This document shows positions 1 through 7,960 of a stretch of DNA of 36,663 bases, one piece after another; positions within the stretch are counted from its first letter, which is position 1, and every line of letters begins with the position of its first letter. Origin of the DNA: Clostridia bacterium (GTDB taxonomy: Bacteria > Bacillota > Clostridia > Christensenellales > Aristaeellaceae); contig JAFXZO010000102.1 of assembly GCA_017541205.1 (NCBI GenBank), forward strand, positions 1-36,663, in the 5' to 3' direction. Below the pieces are notes generated by a model. The model was not told where the DNA came from, made no database searches, and saw only the letters and a list, made by a program, of their open reading frames with translations. The translations under genes were made by a program, and so were the position numbers.

Positions 1-454
1 CACCGCCGCCGAAGCCGCCGCCAAGGCCCTCGAAGACGCGAAAGCCGAAGCCGCCACCGCCGCCGAAGCCGCCGCCAAGGCCCTCGAAGACGCGAAAGCC
101 GAAGCCGCCGCTGCCGCGGAAACCGCCATCAAGGCCGCGGAAGAAAAAGCTTCCGAGCTGACCGCGCAGCTGACGGAAAAAGACGGCGTCATCGCCGATC
201 TTACGAAGCAGCTGGAGGAACTCAAAGCGAAGCTGAACGCCGAACCCGCCGCGGAAGAAAAGGCCGCAACGGTCAAGGCCGAAGCGCAGCTGCTTTCCGC
301 CGTGAACGGCGCCGAAAGCGTCCGCACGCTCAAGGAAGGCGATCAGGTCACTGTGCTTGAAACCGTCACCGACGAAGCGAACGTCGAATGGTGCAAGGTG
401 CGGATCGACGATGCGGAAGGCTATATCCCCGCCAGCGCGCTGAATCTGGATTGA
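1..454 (+). CDS. Coiled-coil protein with C-terminal SH3 domain (5' truncated)
   Basis: The reading frame is open from base 2 to the TGA at 452-454 and begins outside the window. The visible 150 residues start with an Ala/Glu/Lys-rich stretch that should form a long helix or coiled coil, including two identical 18-residue units. A more heptad-like segment follows (around residues 50-80). The last 50 or so residues, starting near LLSAVNGAESVR and ending EGYIPASALNLD, look like a bacterial SH3 (SH3b) domain, which usually binds peptidoglycan or acts in envelope-associated proteins. I infer a surface or envelope protein with a helical stalk, but the N-terminus that would show a signal peptide or catalytic domain is missing. 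A terminator hairpin follows 37 bases after the stop. Confidence 0.75.
   Translation, partial: TAAEAAAKALEDAKAEAATAAEAAAKALEDAKAEAAAAAETAIKAAEEKASELTAQLTEKDGVIADLTKQLEELKAKLNAEPAAEEKAATVKAEAQLLSAVNGAESVRTLKEGDQVTVLETVTDEANVEWCKVRIDDAEGYIPASALNLD
2..109 (+). repeat. Two perfect 54-bp tandem repeats in the stalk-coding region
   Basis: Bases 2-55 and 56-109 are identical at the DNA level and encode two copies of an 18-residue Ala/Glu/Lys unit. The array probably continues upstream of the window. Identity at synonymous positions implies recent duplication or homogenisation. Confidence 0.85.
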
Positions 455-490
455 TCGAAAACAGCCCGGCAATATAAACCCAACCACGGA

Positions 491-528
491 AAAACGGCAC
501 GGTCGAAGATATCGGCTGTGCCGTTTTC
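491..528 (+). terminator. Rho-independent terminator after the SH3 protein
   Basis: A perfect 10-bp stem, AAAACGGCAC (491-500) with GTGCCGTTTT (518-527), encloses a 17-base loop and supplies its own T-run. It lies 37 bases after the stop of the upstream gene. Confidence 0.7.
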
Positions 529-696
529 ATTTGCGCAAAGCAGAGGGACGGTAACCGGGGCGTTTCGGTATCTTTGGCTTCCGCCGCAATCTTTGCGTCC
601 CTGTCAGCGATCAAGAATAACCCTCTGTTTTCAGCCAGGATCATCGATGCAGTCTTTCTTTTCGTCAAGGTTCCCCTCCCCGACACCTCCGCAGAA
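529..696. other. Intergenic stretch with no supported gene
   Basis: This region lies between two convergent transcription units, each with its own terminator. Short open frames cross it on both strands, but none has a plausible ribosome binding site or a recognisable product. Confidence 0.5.
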
Positions 697-734
697 CCAA
701 AAGAAACGCCAGGAGCGGCGTTTGCTCCCGGCGT
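697..734 (-). terminator. Rho-independent terminator of the parvulin-type gene
   Basis: Read on the minus strand, the stem ACGCCGGGAGC pairs with GCTCCTGGCGT (one central mismatch) around a 7-base loop and is followed by TTCTTTT. It is 24 bases beyond the stop at 758. Confidence 0.75.
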
Positions 735-757
735 ATTAATTCAATTGATGGAAGCGC

Positions 758-2098
758 TCAGTTCAGGCGATCGCGGTAGATGGTCACTTTCGCTTCATCC
801 AGCCACTGCGCCTGGGCGGCGGTCAGGGCATCGCTCTTTTTGGTGGAGAGCAGAGCGCTTTCGATGGACGCGCGCACCGTTTCGATATCCACGGGGCCTT
901 CCTGCACGTCGGAAACATACTGGATGATGTGGTAGCCGTAATCGGTCGCCACAGGCTCGCTCACCTGGCCCGGGGCGGTCAGCGCCATCGCGCCGGCAAC
1001 GAAGGACTCCACGAAGGAGGAGAAGCCTTCCCGGATCGCATAGCCGCTTTCGGGCATGGAGTCGCTGCTGTATTCCTTCACCAGGGCATCAAAGTCCGCA
1101 TCCGGAGCAGTGGCCTTGGCGTATACTTCATCGGCCTTTTCCTTGATGTTCGCAAGGCCGGCGGCTTTGGCTTCGTCATAAGCGGCCTGCGCGGCGTCCA
1201 GGGCAGCCTGGGCTTCATCCAGGGTGGCCTGCAGGGCGGCCTTGTCCGCATCCTCGGCGGCGCTGTCCAGCGCGGTCTGGGCATTCGTCAGGGCGGTTTT
1301 CGCATTGTCCAGGGCGGTCGCCTTTTCGCTGATCGCGGTGCTGTCTTCCGCGTTGAGGGAGATCAGGATGTGCTTGATCATGCGATAACCGGCAGGCGCA
1401 TAATACGAGGTGTATCCATACATCACGTTGCTGCCGTACAGGTCGGGATTCTGTTCCATGGAAGCCTTGTCGTCTTCCACTTTGGCGTCATAATCTGCCT
1501 TGATTTCTTCTTCGGAAACGGCAACGTCCTTCACCGCGTCCTGCTCCAGCCTGTTCACAGCCTGGGTGAGCAGTTCTTCCCGGACGAAGTCTTCCAGCTT
1601 GGAATAGCCATAAAAGCTCGTAATGCCGTTTTCCGCCACATACGCTTCGGCGGCCTTGTTCAGTTCGTCGCCCTCCAGCTTGCTGCCGGAAAGATAAGTG
1701 CTGGCGACAGAGCTGAGGAAGGTGTTATAGTTTTCCAGGCCGGTCGCCTCAATGGCCGCTTTTTCTTCATCGGACATCTCGGTGAAGCCCAGCGCTTCGG
1801 CCTTATGGCGTTTCACCAGATCGCTCACCAGGGAATCGATCACCTGGGTGGTCACGGTGGCTTCGTCGGTGGAAAACGCGGAGGAAAGGCCATAGGCGGA
1901 ATACATCTGGTTCATATACTGGTTTTGGCTGATCTGGTTGCTGACGAGCGTTTTCACAGTCAGCTTATTCACGGTGTCCCCGTCCACATCCACGATCACC
2001 CGAGCGTTGTCCTTGGCAGAGTCCACGGTCACCAGGGAGCAGCCGCTCAGGATCATCACAAGCGCAAGCAGCAGGGCCAGCATCGTCTTTTTTTGCAT
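758..2098 (-). CDS. Exported lipoprotein peptidyl-prolyl isomerase (parvulin/PrsA-like)
   Basis: The 446-residue product begins with a lipoprotein signal peptide whose lipobox is LSGC (Cys20), so it should be anchored outside the cytoplasmic membrane. A SurA/PrsA-like helical N-terminal region follows (about 30-230). The parvulin-type isomerase domain starts near MIKHILIS (about 240) and ends near YGYHIIQY (about 390); it would speed cis-trans isomerisation of prolyl bonds in secreted proteins. The domain is interrupted after KHILI by about 75 residues of Ala-rich coiled coil (about 255-330, repeated ALDxAQxA patterns) before FDALVKEYSSD resumes the fold. The start is supported by GGAGA 10 bases upstream and by a promoter at 2143-2171. 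The gene is monocistronic with its own terminator. I avoid the symbol prsA because the N-terminal region is divergent. Confidence 0.85.
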   Translation of the reverse strand: MQKKTMLALLLALVMILSGCSLVTVDSAKDNARVIVDVDGDTVNKLTVKTLVSNQISQNQYMNQMYSAYGLSSAFSTDEATVTTQVIDSLVSDLVKRHKAEALGFTEMSDEEKAAIEATGLENYNTFLSSVASTYLSGSKLEGDELNKAAEAYVAENGITSFYGYSKLEDFVREELLTQAVNRLEQDAVKDVAVSEEEIKADYDAKVEDDKASMEQNPDLYGSNVMYGYTSYYAPAGYRMIKHILISLNAEDSTAISEKATALDNAKTALTNAQTALDSAAEDADKAALQATLDEAQAALDAAQAAYDEAKAAGLANIKEKADEVYAKATAPDADFDALVKEYSSDSMPESGYAIREGFSSFVESFVAGAMALTAPGQVSEPVATDYGYHIIQYVSDVQEGPVDIETVRASIESALLSTKKSDALTAAQAQWLDEAKVTIYRDRLN

Positions 2099-2142
2099 GA
2101 TAGAAGCATCTCCAATCTGTTTTGTTCAAACCTAACACGCCT

Positions 2143-2171
2143 ATTATACAGGAAAGATAGAAAAACAGCAA
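2143..2171 (-). promoter_or_regulatory. Sigma-70-type promoter for the parvulin gene
   Basis: On the minus strand: -35 TTGCTG (2166-2171), 17-base spacer, -10 TATAAT (2143-2148), 45 bases before the start codon. Confidence 0.7.
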
Positions 2172-2217
2172 GCACAAATTCTCATCTTTTCACGACTTTT
2201 TCTCTTCTTTTCCCCGT

Positions 2218-2430
2218 TCAGTTAAGCGGCGGTTTTTTCTTCAACTTTTCGTATGTTCCGTCTTCCCGCTCGATGTATACCTGATCCAGCGTGGCTTTGA
2301 GGTTTTCCTTGAAGCCGTCGATGTACGCTCGGCGCAGGCGCGCCTGCTCCTCCGTTTCCGCGGCCGTCAGGCCCACGCTTTTCTTTTTCCGGGCCAATTC
2401 GTTGATCCGGTCGATATCAGCTTTTTCCAT
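2218..2430 (-). CDS. DUF896 (YnzC-like) small protein
   Basis: This 70-residue protein matches the DUF896/UPF0291 pattern: an N-terminal helix with INELARKKK, the central TEEQARLRRAYIDGFKENLKATL, and a Lys-rich tail. Bacillus subtilis YnzC has the same size and layout; it is a small cytoplasmic helical-hairpin protein linked to the SOS-induced yneA operon, and its molecular role is unclear. The start codon lies inside the end of the upstream Lgt-like gene (14-base overlap), so it is the last gene of the envelope operon and is probably translationally coupled. No clear terminator is visible after it. Confidence 0.85.
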   Translation of the reverse strand: MEKADIDRINELARKKKSVGLTAAETEEQARLRRAYIDGFKENLKATLDQVYIEREDGTYEKLKKKPPLN

Positions 2431-3376
2431 CGTTTCTCTCCTTCCTCAGGCGCAGCCCCAGCCATACGGGCACGGCCACCGCGGCCAGGAAGCACGCGTA
2501 AAGCAGGAATCGGTTGGCGTCGGTGCGGTCGATCATGAATTCAATCGCCACCCCGATCCCCACCGTGGCGGGGATGGAAAGGAACGCCGCCAGCGCCAGG
2601 CCCCGCCTTGACCGCCAGGCCCTTGCCGCCAGCAGGATCACCGCCGTGCCCAGCAGCATCATGGCGATCACCTGCTGGTATTTCACATAGGCGTTCACGG
2701 TCATATGCTGGTCATAACGCAGGCTCTCCAGCAAAATCTGGGTGCCGCCAAATAACAGCATGAACAGAAGGAACGTATCCCCATTTTTTCTTTTCCCGGC
2801 CAGATCCCGCAAAAGCGCCGCGCTCAAAACCAGCGCCGTGAAGGATTCCAGCAAATACGTGGACAGTTTCCAGCCGAAATCGTCCTGCGTGGCCAGAAAA
2901 GAGGCGCTGAACACATCGGAAAGCAGGATCCGGCTTACGCCGAAATCCTCAATGTATCTCTCCCCCAGCCGTTCACAGGCGATAAAAAGCATCAGCGCCG
3001 GGGCCAGAAAATCCAGTATTCCGGAAACGCTCTGCCGCGTCAGCCGGGCTGCGAGCACCGCGCCCATGCACGCCCCAAAGATCGCGCCCATCATGGAATA
3101 GCCGCCGGAATTGACCCGCAGCATGGCCCACAGGGGCATCCTTTGGCCCAGGGCGTCGTCCATGAAGCCGTAAAACAGCCGGGACACCGCAAACCCCGCC
3201 AAAATAGCCAGGGCTCCGGTCAGCACGTCCGTTCCCTTTTTCCATTGGGCTCTGCGCAGCGTCAAGGCCAGGGAAACCAGCGCCAGGGCAAGCCCCAAAG
3301 CCACAAACAGACCGAAGGTATATACCTCCACGCCCAGAAAACAGGTTTTTACCGCGTCTTCCCGCAGCGCAATCAT
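2417..3376 (-). CDS. Lgt-like (prolipoprotein diacylglyceryl transferase family) membrane protein, divergent
   Basis: A 319-residue polytopic membrane protein. The central GGYSMMGAIFGA segment sits where Lgt has its GGLSIHGG motif, CERLGERYIED where Lgt has GRxGNFxN, and GGTQILLESLRYD where Lgt has the conserved FxxExLR segment near the C-terminus. Lgt transfers diacylglycerol from phosphatidylglycerol to the lipobox cysteine of prelipoproteins. The essential histidine of the GGLSIHGG motif is replaced (Met) and the Asn of GRxGN is Glu, so enzymatic activity is doubtful and another lipid-related role is possible. I chose the start at 3376 because it forms an ATGA overlap with the upstream stop and has GGAGG 10 bases ahead; an in-frame ATG at 3385 lies directly on that ribosome binding site. 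Confidence 0.7.
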   Translation of the reverse strand: MIALREDAVKTCFLGVEVYTFGLFVALGLALALVSLALTLRRAQWKKGTDVLTGALAILAGFAVSRLFYGFMDDALGQRMPLWAMLRVNSGGYSMMGAIFGACMGAVLAARLTRQSVSGILDFLAPALMLFIACERLGERYIEDFGVSRILLSDVFSASFLATQDDFGWKLSTYLLESFTALVLSAALLRDLAGKRKNGDTFLLFMLLFGGTQILLESLRYDQHMTVNAYVKYQQVIAMMLLGTAVILLAARAWRSRRGLALAAFLSIPATVGIGVAIEFMIDRTDANRFLLYACFLAAVAVPVWLGLRLRKERNDGKS

Positions 3377-4371
3377 TGCTCCCATTCCTCCGCCGGCACC
3401 GCGGAAGCGAAATAAATGATATCCGTTATATCCCGCTCCTGCTTTTTCACGTTGTAAATGCTGTTGTTGAACACCATGATCGCGCTGTTGCCGCCGTCCA
3501 GGTTATAAGCCTCCTTGCAGCCCAATTCAGCCATGAAGGCCGCCAATTCCTGATGGGTCACCCCCACCGAGTCGGACCCTTTTTCATTGTCCGCGATCAC
3601 CAGCACGTAGCTCAGCGTATCCAATTGGCCGATGGCGCTGCGGGGCTGACGGCCCTCGGGGTTATAGCCGTATTGCAGGTCCATTTTCAGTTCCTGCCCT
3701 CCCTGCACAAGCACGGGGCCGAACATGAAGGCGTGCATGATTTTTAAGCCGGTATCCTGTTCAAACGTATCCGCGCCGGCGGATTTGACGAAGGTGTGGA
3801 AATCGCCGTTTTCATCCACGATCAGGATATCCTTGATTTTGTTCAGCTTGGTCTGCCGCATTTCCCCGTTGCGGTAAATGAAGCTGTGTTTGGCCTTGTC
3901 CACGGAAAAATTATCGCCGTTCAGCGCCACGACGGCGTTATCGTTCTTGGCCATCGTGGTCACAAAGCCCGTTTTGTCTTTTTTAATGGTGGCCGGCGCG
4001 TAGTCGGTGCGCAATTGCGTGGGGGAAGCGATCTCGATCCAGGCGATGCGCCAGATCACGCCCTTTTCCCCTTCCCGGGATTCCATCTGCACGCGGATGG
4101 AAGCGTCCTCATAGCCCGCGTCGGTAAACAGGGCGGGGTTGGGCTTCATGCCTGCGGATCGATCCACGGGCAGGGAATAGGGGGCCGCTTCTTCCTCAGC
4201 CGAGGCGGCGGAAAGGAACAGGCGCAGCAGCCCGCTGTCTTCCGCGTCCAATTGATCGATCATTTCCCATTGAGCGTCCTCCAGCATGGTGGGGGACGAA
4301 ACCACAAAAGGCGCTGCCAGCACCATCGCGGCGCACAGCAGGGACAAAATGATTTTGACGGGCAGTTTCAT
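3373..4371 (-). CDS. Exported phosphodiester glycosidase (NAGPA/DUF2233) family protein
   Basis: The 332-residue product has an N-terminal signal peptide or anchor (residues 1-25) and a C-terminal phosphodiester glycosidase domain of the kind named after the mammalian uncovering enzyme NAGPA. Family hallmarks are VALNGDNF, the GPVLVQGG segment, QPRSAIGQ and especially YNLDGGNSAIM near residue 300, the conserved DGGxS motif. These bacterial proteins are thought to cleave sugar phosphodiesters on cell-wall polymers. The gene overlaps the downstream Lgt-like gene by four bases (ATGA) and follows a GT2-GtrA glycosyltransferase gene, which fits wall or teichoic-acid-like polymer metabolism. AGAAGGAG lies 10 bases before the start. 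Confidence 0.85.
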   Translation of the reverse strand: MKLPVKIILSLLCAAMVLAAPFVVSSPTMLEDAQWEMIDQLDAEDSGLLRLFLSAASAEEEAAPYSLPVDRSAGMKPNPALFTDAGYEDASIRVQMESREGEKGVIWRIAWIEIASPTQLRTDYAPATIKKDKTGFVTTMAKNDNAVVALNGDNFSVDKAKHSFIYRNGEMRQTKLNKIKDILIVDENGDFHTFVKSAGADTFEQDTGLKIMHAFMFGPVLVQGGQELKMDLQYGYNPEGRQPRSAIGQLDTLSYVLVIADNEKGSDSVGVTHQELAAFMAELGCKEAYNLDGGNSAIMVFNNSIYNVKKQERDITDIIYFASAVPAEEWEQ

Positions 4372-4396
4372 CGGCGGTACACTCCTTCTCCATTTT

Positions 4397-5497
4397 TTAT
4401 TTTTGCATTGGGAATACCCAGGCCTTCTGCACCCGGTAATTGACGATGTACATCATCACGTCGATCACGATCTTGAGCAGCACATGCAGGAAATTGGTCT
4501 GCACGTAATGATCCAGGAAGCCGAAAACGAACGTCGTCACCGCAAGGCAGCATACGGCCAATACGATATACCGCGCGGCCGCGCCTTTTGCGCTGCCCGA
4601 TTTGAAGACGAAATTCCTGTTCAGAAGGAAATTGACCGGCGACGAGCACAGACGCGCGATGGGCGTTGCGACCAGGGCCTTAAAGCTGAACGGGATGCCA
4701 AGCAGCGTAATATTGGGCTTATCCTTGAACACCCAGAACATCAGCAGCATCAGGACCGCGTAATCCACCAGAAAGGAAAGGATGCTCGCCGCGCTGTAAC
4801 GCAGAAAGGTGCCGAGCAGCAGCTTATAGATGCGGTAGGAATCCCGGATCGGGTGGAAATGCGTGCCTTTGTTTTCGTCCGTATAGATGGTTTCGATGGT
4901 GATGGCCCGCATGGGCACCTTGGTCCCGCTGCACCTGATGAGCATGTTCATTTCGTACTCGAACCGGTCGCCTTCCACGTTCAGCATCAGGTCGATCAGG
5001 CTTCTTGGGAAAGCGCGAAGGCCCGTCTGCGTATCCTGCAGCCAGCGGCCGTACAGCACGCGGAACACGATGCTGGTGAGCCGGTTGCCAAAGCGGGATT
5101 TGGGCGGCACATTTTTATTGCCGCGGGAAAAATCCCGGCTGCCCAGCAGCAATTCTTCCTTTTCTCCCAATTCCGCGGCCAGCTTCAGGGTATCGGGAAC
5201 CGTGTGCTGGCCGTCTGAATCCGCGGTGATAACGCCGGAAAAAAGGGAATGCTCCTTGATCCAGGCAAAGCCGGTTTTTAAGGCCGCGCCTTTGCCGCGG
5301 TTCACCTCGTGATGAAGGACCTTGCAGCGGTCCCATCCCGCGATGCGGGAAAAGATCGGCTGGTATTCCTTTTCGGAGCCGTCGTCCACCACCAGGATCA
5401 GCCCGAAATCCGCTTGCAGCAATTCCTGCACATAGGCCGGGAGCCGTTCATCCGGGCTCAGGGAAGGGATCAGCACACAGCATTCCTGCGATTTCAT
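4397..5497 (-). CDS. Bifunctional GT2 glycosyltransferase / GtrA-like membrane protein
   Basis: The first 220 or so residues form a family 2 glycosyltransferase: VLIPSLSPDERL, VVDDGS, NRGKGAALKTGF, TADSDGQH (the DxD-type metal/nucleotide-sugar motif) and DTQTGLRAFP, typical of polyprenyl-phosphate glucosyl/mannosyl transferases. From about residue 230 there are four membrane helices ending VNYRVQKAWVF, a GtrA domain, which is believed to flip lipid-linked sugars. Such fusions supply sugars for wall polymer or surface glycan decoration. I set the start at the ATG at 5497 (366 aa) because GGAG precedes it by 12 bases and the farther ATG at 5551 has no binding site and would overlap the upstream gene. 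Confidence 0.85.
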   Translation of the reverse strand: MKSQECCVLIPSLSPDERLPAYVQELLQADFGLILVVDDGSEKEYQPIFSRIAGWDRCKVLHHEVNRGKGAALKTGFAWIKEHSLFSGVITADSDGQHTVPDTLKLAAELGEKEELLLGSRDFSRGNKNVPPKSRFGNRLTSIVFRVLYGRWLQDTQTGLRAFPRSLIDLMLNVEGDRFEYEMNMLIRCSGTKVPMRAITIETIYTDENKGTHFHPIRDSYRIYKLLLGTFLRYSAASILSFLVDYAVLMLLMFWVFKDKPNITLLGIPFSFKALVATPIARLCSSPVNFLLNRNFVFKSGSAKGAAARYIVLAVCCLAVTTFVFGFLDHYVQTNFLHVLLKIVIDVMMYIVNYRVQKAWVFPMQK

Positions 5498-5531
5498 TGG
5501 ATCAATACACTCCAATTCCTGGATGCGGCGC

Positions 5532-7031
5532 TTACAGAACCGTATCCACATAATCCAGCAGCAGGGGGCGAAGGTCCATCCCCGCGTACTGGTTCAAAAA
5601 GGCTTCAAACTGTTCCCGGCTGGCGTAGCCATAGGAAAACCGGGCGGCGTACGCCTTGAGGAACGCGTCCGTCCCTTCGGGCAAAAGATCGTCCAGCGCC
5701 AGCAGCAGCGCAGCTCCGCGGCCATACACCACGGTCCGGTAGGTTTCCAGATCGCTGAAATAATCGATGGGGCTTCCGGGGGTCAGCGAGCCGGGGATGT
5801 TTTCCCGCATGGGGCTGTCCACCCGGTAAAATTTCAGCGTTTCAAAGCTTCCCTGGCCGTAGCGTTCCTTCACGTAGCGCAGCATGGCGTATTCGCACAG
5901 CGCTTCGTCCTGCCATGGCGCGTTTGCCTGATCCGAGCCGACCAAGCCGTAAAACCACTGATGCGCCGTTTCGTGCGCGACGGTCAGTTCCAGGGTATCG
6001 GCCTTGTCCTGCGCAAACAGGGGCTCCCCCAGCATGCAAAGGCCCGGATACTCCATGCCGCTGAAGGGAAAATCCACGCAGCAAAGGGTCAGGGACGGGT
6101 ACGGATAGGGGCCGTACAGGCGATTCAGGGTTTCCAGGGCGCGGATGCCATCGTCCAGAGCGCGCTTTGCGCCTGCCTTTGTCCCGGCGTGCGCAGTCAC
6201 CGTTACGCCGCCCGCTGCGCCGCGCGCGGTTTCCCATGCGGGGCTCAGGCAGAAGCAAAAATCCCTCGCTCCCCGGATATGAAAGCGCCATACGCCGGAC
6301 GCGTCCTGTTCCGGCACTGCGGAACCGCATGCCGCAAAGCCTTGCGGCAGATAGAGCGATACGTCGAAATCCGCGCAGTCCGAAACGAACGGATCACCGA
6401 TGGGACTGTACAGGTCCGTCCGCCAGGCGCCGTTTTCATACCGGGATAAAAGCGGGATCAGATTGCCCAATTGGTAATCCTGCCCGACATAGCCCAGGCG
6501 ATAGGCGCAGTTGGGAATCGCGGCGACGCAGCGCAGATAGATTTCTCCGCTTTCGCCGTCCTGAAGCGGCGGGATGGCGAGGGAAAGGGCCGTTTTGTCC
6601 GCATTCCCATATTCCCAGGGAACAGGCGCGCCCTGCCAGTTCACATCGAAAATCGTCAGCCCGCCCGGAGAAAACCCGTTCGGGTAACAGGCGTCATAGA
6701 TCGCCTCCAGCGCCGCGGGGCTGGTTTCCTCCGAAGAAAAGGCGTTCAGCCACGTGCGCAGCACGATCGTGGAAAGCGTCTGGCCGGTTCGGTTGGTGAA
6801 GCGGATGGTCTCCGTGATGGATACGGTGTGGTCCCCGTCGTTCAGGCGCAGGACCAGGTCGTATCGATCCAGGCTTCCTTCGTCCGGCAGGTTCGGCGGC
6901 ACATACGTTTTCTCCCCGCGGCCCCGCATGAAAAGAAAAACGCCAGCGCCGATCAGCATGGCCGTCAGCGCCAGGATCAGGAAGACCGCACGCGCGCGGG
7001 GCACAGGTATTATACACCTCTTTCCCGGCAT
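5532..7031 (-). CDS. Membrane-anchored M1 family metallopeptidase
   Basis: A 499-residue protein with a single N-terminal membrane anchor (about 14-34) and the rest outside the cell. The gluzincin zinc site is HETAH at residues 353-357 with the third ligand Glu376 in WQDEALCEY, 19 residues later, as in M1 aminopeptidases. SGMEYPGL upstream is the M1 exopeptidase-type motif (GxMEN variant) that binds the substrate amino terminus. The N-terminal part resembles the beta-sandwich domain of the family; the length is shorter than classical PepN (about 870), as usual for this bacterial subgroup. It should hydrolyse N-terminal residues from external peptides. It is the first gene of the minus-strand run; an AAGGGGG binding site and an extended -10 element precede it. 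Confidence 0.88.
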   Translation of the reverse strand: MPGKRCIIPVPRARAVFLILALTAMLIGAGVFLFMRGRGEKTYVPPNLPDEGSLDRYDLVLRLNDGDHTVSITETIRFTNRTGQTLSTIVLRTWLNAFSSEETSPAALEAIYDACYPNGFSPGGLTIFDVNWQGAPVPWEYGNADKTALSLAIPPLQDGESGEIYLRCVAAIPNCAYRLGYVGQDYQLGNLIPLLSRYENGAWRTDLYSPIGDPFVSDCADFDVSLYLPQGFAACGSAVPEQDASGVWRFHIRGARDFCFCLSPAWETARGAAGGVTVTAHAGTKAGAKRALDDGIRALETLNRLYGPYPYPSLTLCCVDFPFSGMEYPGLCMLGEPLFAQDKADTLELTVAHETAHQWFYGLVGSDQANAPWQDEALCEYAMLRYVKERYGQGSFETLKFYRVDSPMRENIPGSLTPGSPIDYFSDLETYRTVVYGRGAALLLALDDLLPEGTDAFLKAYAARFSYGYASREQFEAFLNQYAGMDLRPLLLDYVDTVL

Positions 7032-7060
7032 TTTCCAGCCCCCTTCCCAACATCTTTGCC

Positions 7061-7069
7061 ATTATAACA
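7061..7069 (-). promoter_or_regulatory. Extended -10 promoter element upstream of the M1 peptidase operon
   Basis: On the minus strand TGTTATAAT gives a perfect -10 with the TGn extension. I see no good -35 at the expected distance, so the extended -10 would carry promoter strength. It is 30 bases upstream of the start codon. Confidence 0.5.
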
Positions 7070-7150
7070 CAGGAAAAGCGTTTTTCCCTGCATTTTTCTT
7101 CTCATTTATAAAAAATTTACGTCCCGTTCACTTTCCGGCAGGAAAACGGC

Positions 7151-7180
7151 AAAAAAAGAACGGGTTTGCGTTTCCCGTTC
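7151..7180 (-). terminator. Terminator hairpin, copy A of a repeated palindrome
   Basis: GAACGGG (7158-7164) pairs with CCCGTTC (7174-7180) and is followed on the minus strand by seven T. It would end transcription from the acetyltransferase gene at 7250. The 23-base hairpin recurs unchanged at 8109-8131. Confidence 0.75.
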
Positions 7181-7249
7181 AAGACTGCCGACAAACCCCG
7201 GGGATGCGTCGAAGGGGATATATTCAGCTGGCGATAAATCGGGTTTTAC

Positions 7250-7831
7250 CTAACTATTTATACCTTGCAAGCCCACATAATCTTCTCTAAGCATGCCATA
7301 AATATTGTAATCGCAATAAACAGAAACCATTTTTCCTTGGCGAACGGTCCCTTCTTTTAGAAAACCACATTTTTCCATGACCTTATTTGAGGCAATGTTT
7401 CTTACATCCGCCCTCCCGTTCAAACGGTCTATTTCCGTGTTCTCAAATATAAACCGTACCACTTCCCTTAAAGCTTCTGTCGTGATTCCCATATTCCAGT
7501 AATCAGGATTGATTCTGTATCCTATATCACCCATTCTGGCATTTTGGATATCAAATACCGCAATCATGCCTACCACTTTATTGGATTCTTTCAATACAAT
7601 TCCCCAATCAAAATCAGGAGAAGGTTTTCTTACTACCCAAGGGCGCGGATCAGGACCAAACAAAAGTTCAGGATTTTTCTCGTTCTTGCTTGCTTTTCTT
7701 CCCCAATATGTATAGATTTCATCTCTCCCCAGCCACTCTTTTAAGTCAGCCACATCGTTTTCGTTAAGCGTACGAATAATCAATCTGTCCGTTTCAAGAA
7801 TTGGTTTATCTGTCAAATAATCTTTTAACAT
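7250..7831 (-). CDS. GNAT family N-acetyltransferase (RimJ/RimL-like), AT-rich
   Basis: The 193-residue protein begins LETDRLIIRTLNENDVADL, the usual opening of RimJ/RimL-type GNAT enzymes, continues with IGYRINPDYWNMGITTEALREVVRFIF (acetyl-CoA binding motif A region; the usual QxxGxG/A is degenerate, WNMGIT) and ends with RNIASNKVMEKCGFLKEGTVRQ. Family members acetylate the alpha-amine of ribosomal proteins or small amine substrates; the substrate is not evident. The start at 7831 follows GGAGG by about 6 bases; an in-frame ATG farther upstream lacks a site. Base composition is visibly lower in GC than every neighbour, which together with the bracketing repeats suggests horizontal acquisition. 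Confidence 0.85.
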   Translation of the reverse strand: MLKDYLTDKPILETDRLIIRTLNENDVADLKEWLGRDEIYTYWGRKASKNEKNPELLFGPDPRPWVVRKPSPDFDWGIVLKESNKVVGMIAVFDIQNARMGDIGYRINPDYWNMGITTEALREVVRFIFENTEIDRLNGRADVRNIASNKVMEKCGFLKEGTVRQGKMVSVYCDYNIYGMLREDYVGLQGINS

Positions 7832-7884
7832 CGTTTCCTCCGTCAAATCCCGATTTGATGATTCAATCATAACACAATAAAAGC

Positions 7885-7931
7885 AAAAAGAAAAGGGCGA
7901 AATAAAACACCGTGCCGGTGATATTGCGCCC
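7885..7931 (-). terminator. Minus-strand terminator between the HMA and GNAT genes
   Basis: On the minus strand GGGCG (7927-7931) pairs with CGCCC (7895-7899) around an inner CACCG/CGGTG stem, followed by TTTTCTTTTT. It would stop readthrough from upstream into the acetyltransferase gene. Confidence 0.65.
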
Positions 7932-7960
7932 TTGTATATTTGTCGCTAACTGAATGTTCC

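Larger units (their letters stand above)
7222..7955. repeat. Imperfect 18-bp inverted repeats bracketing the acetyltransferase gene
   Basis: ATTCAGCTGGCGATAAAT at 7222-7239 matches the reverse complement of 7938-7955 (ATTCAGTTAGCGACAAAT) at 15 of 18 positions. The 734-bp interval holds the AT-rich GNAT gene and one terminator. Inverted ends of this kind could mark a small mobile cassette or MITE-like element, but no transposase is present. Confidence 0.45.

Noticed and set aside
366-686. 106-codon minus-strand frame covering the first intergenic gap
   Set aside because: It overlaps the SH3 coding end and a terminator, has no binding site and no recognisable domain.
929-2284. 451-codon open frame on the plus strand
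   Set aside because: Antisense to the parvulin lipoprotein; His/Gly/Phe-rich shadow with no motif.
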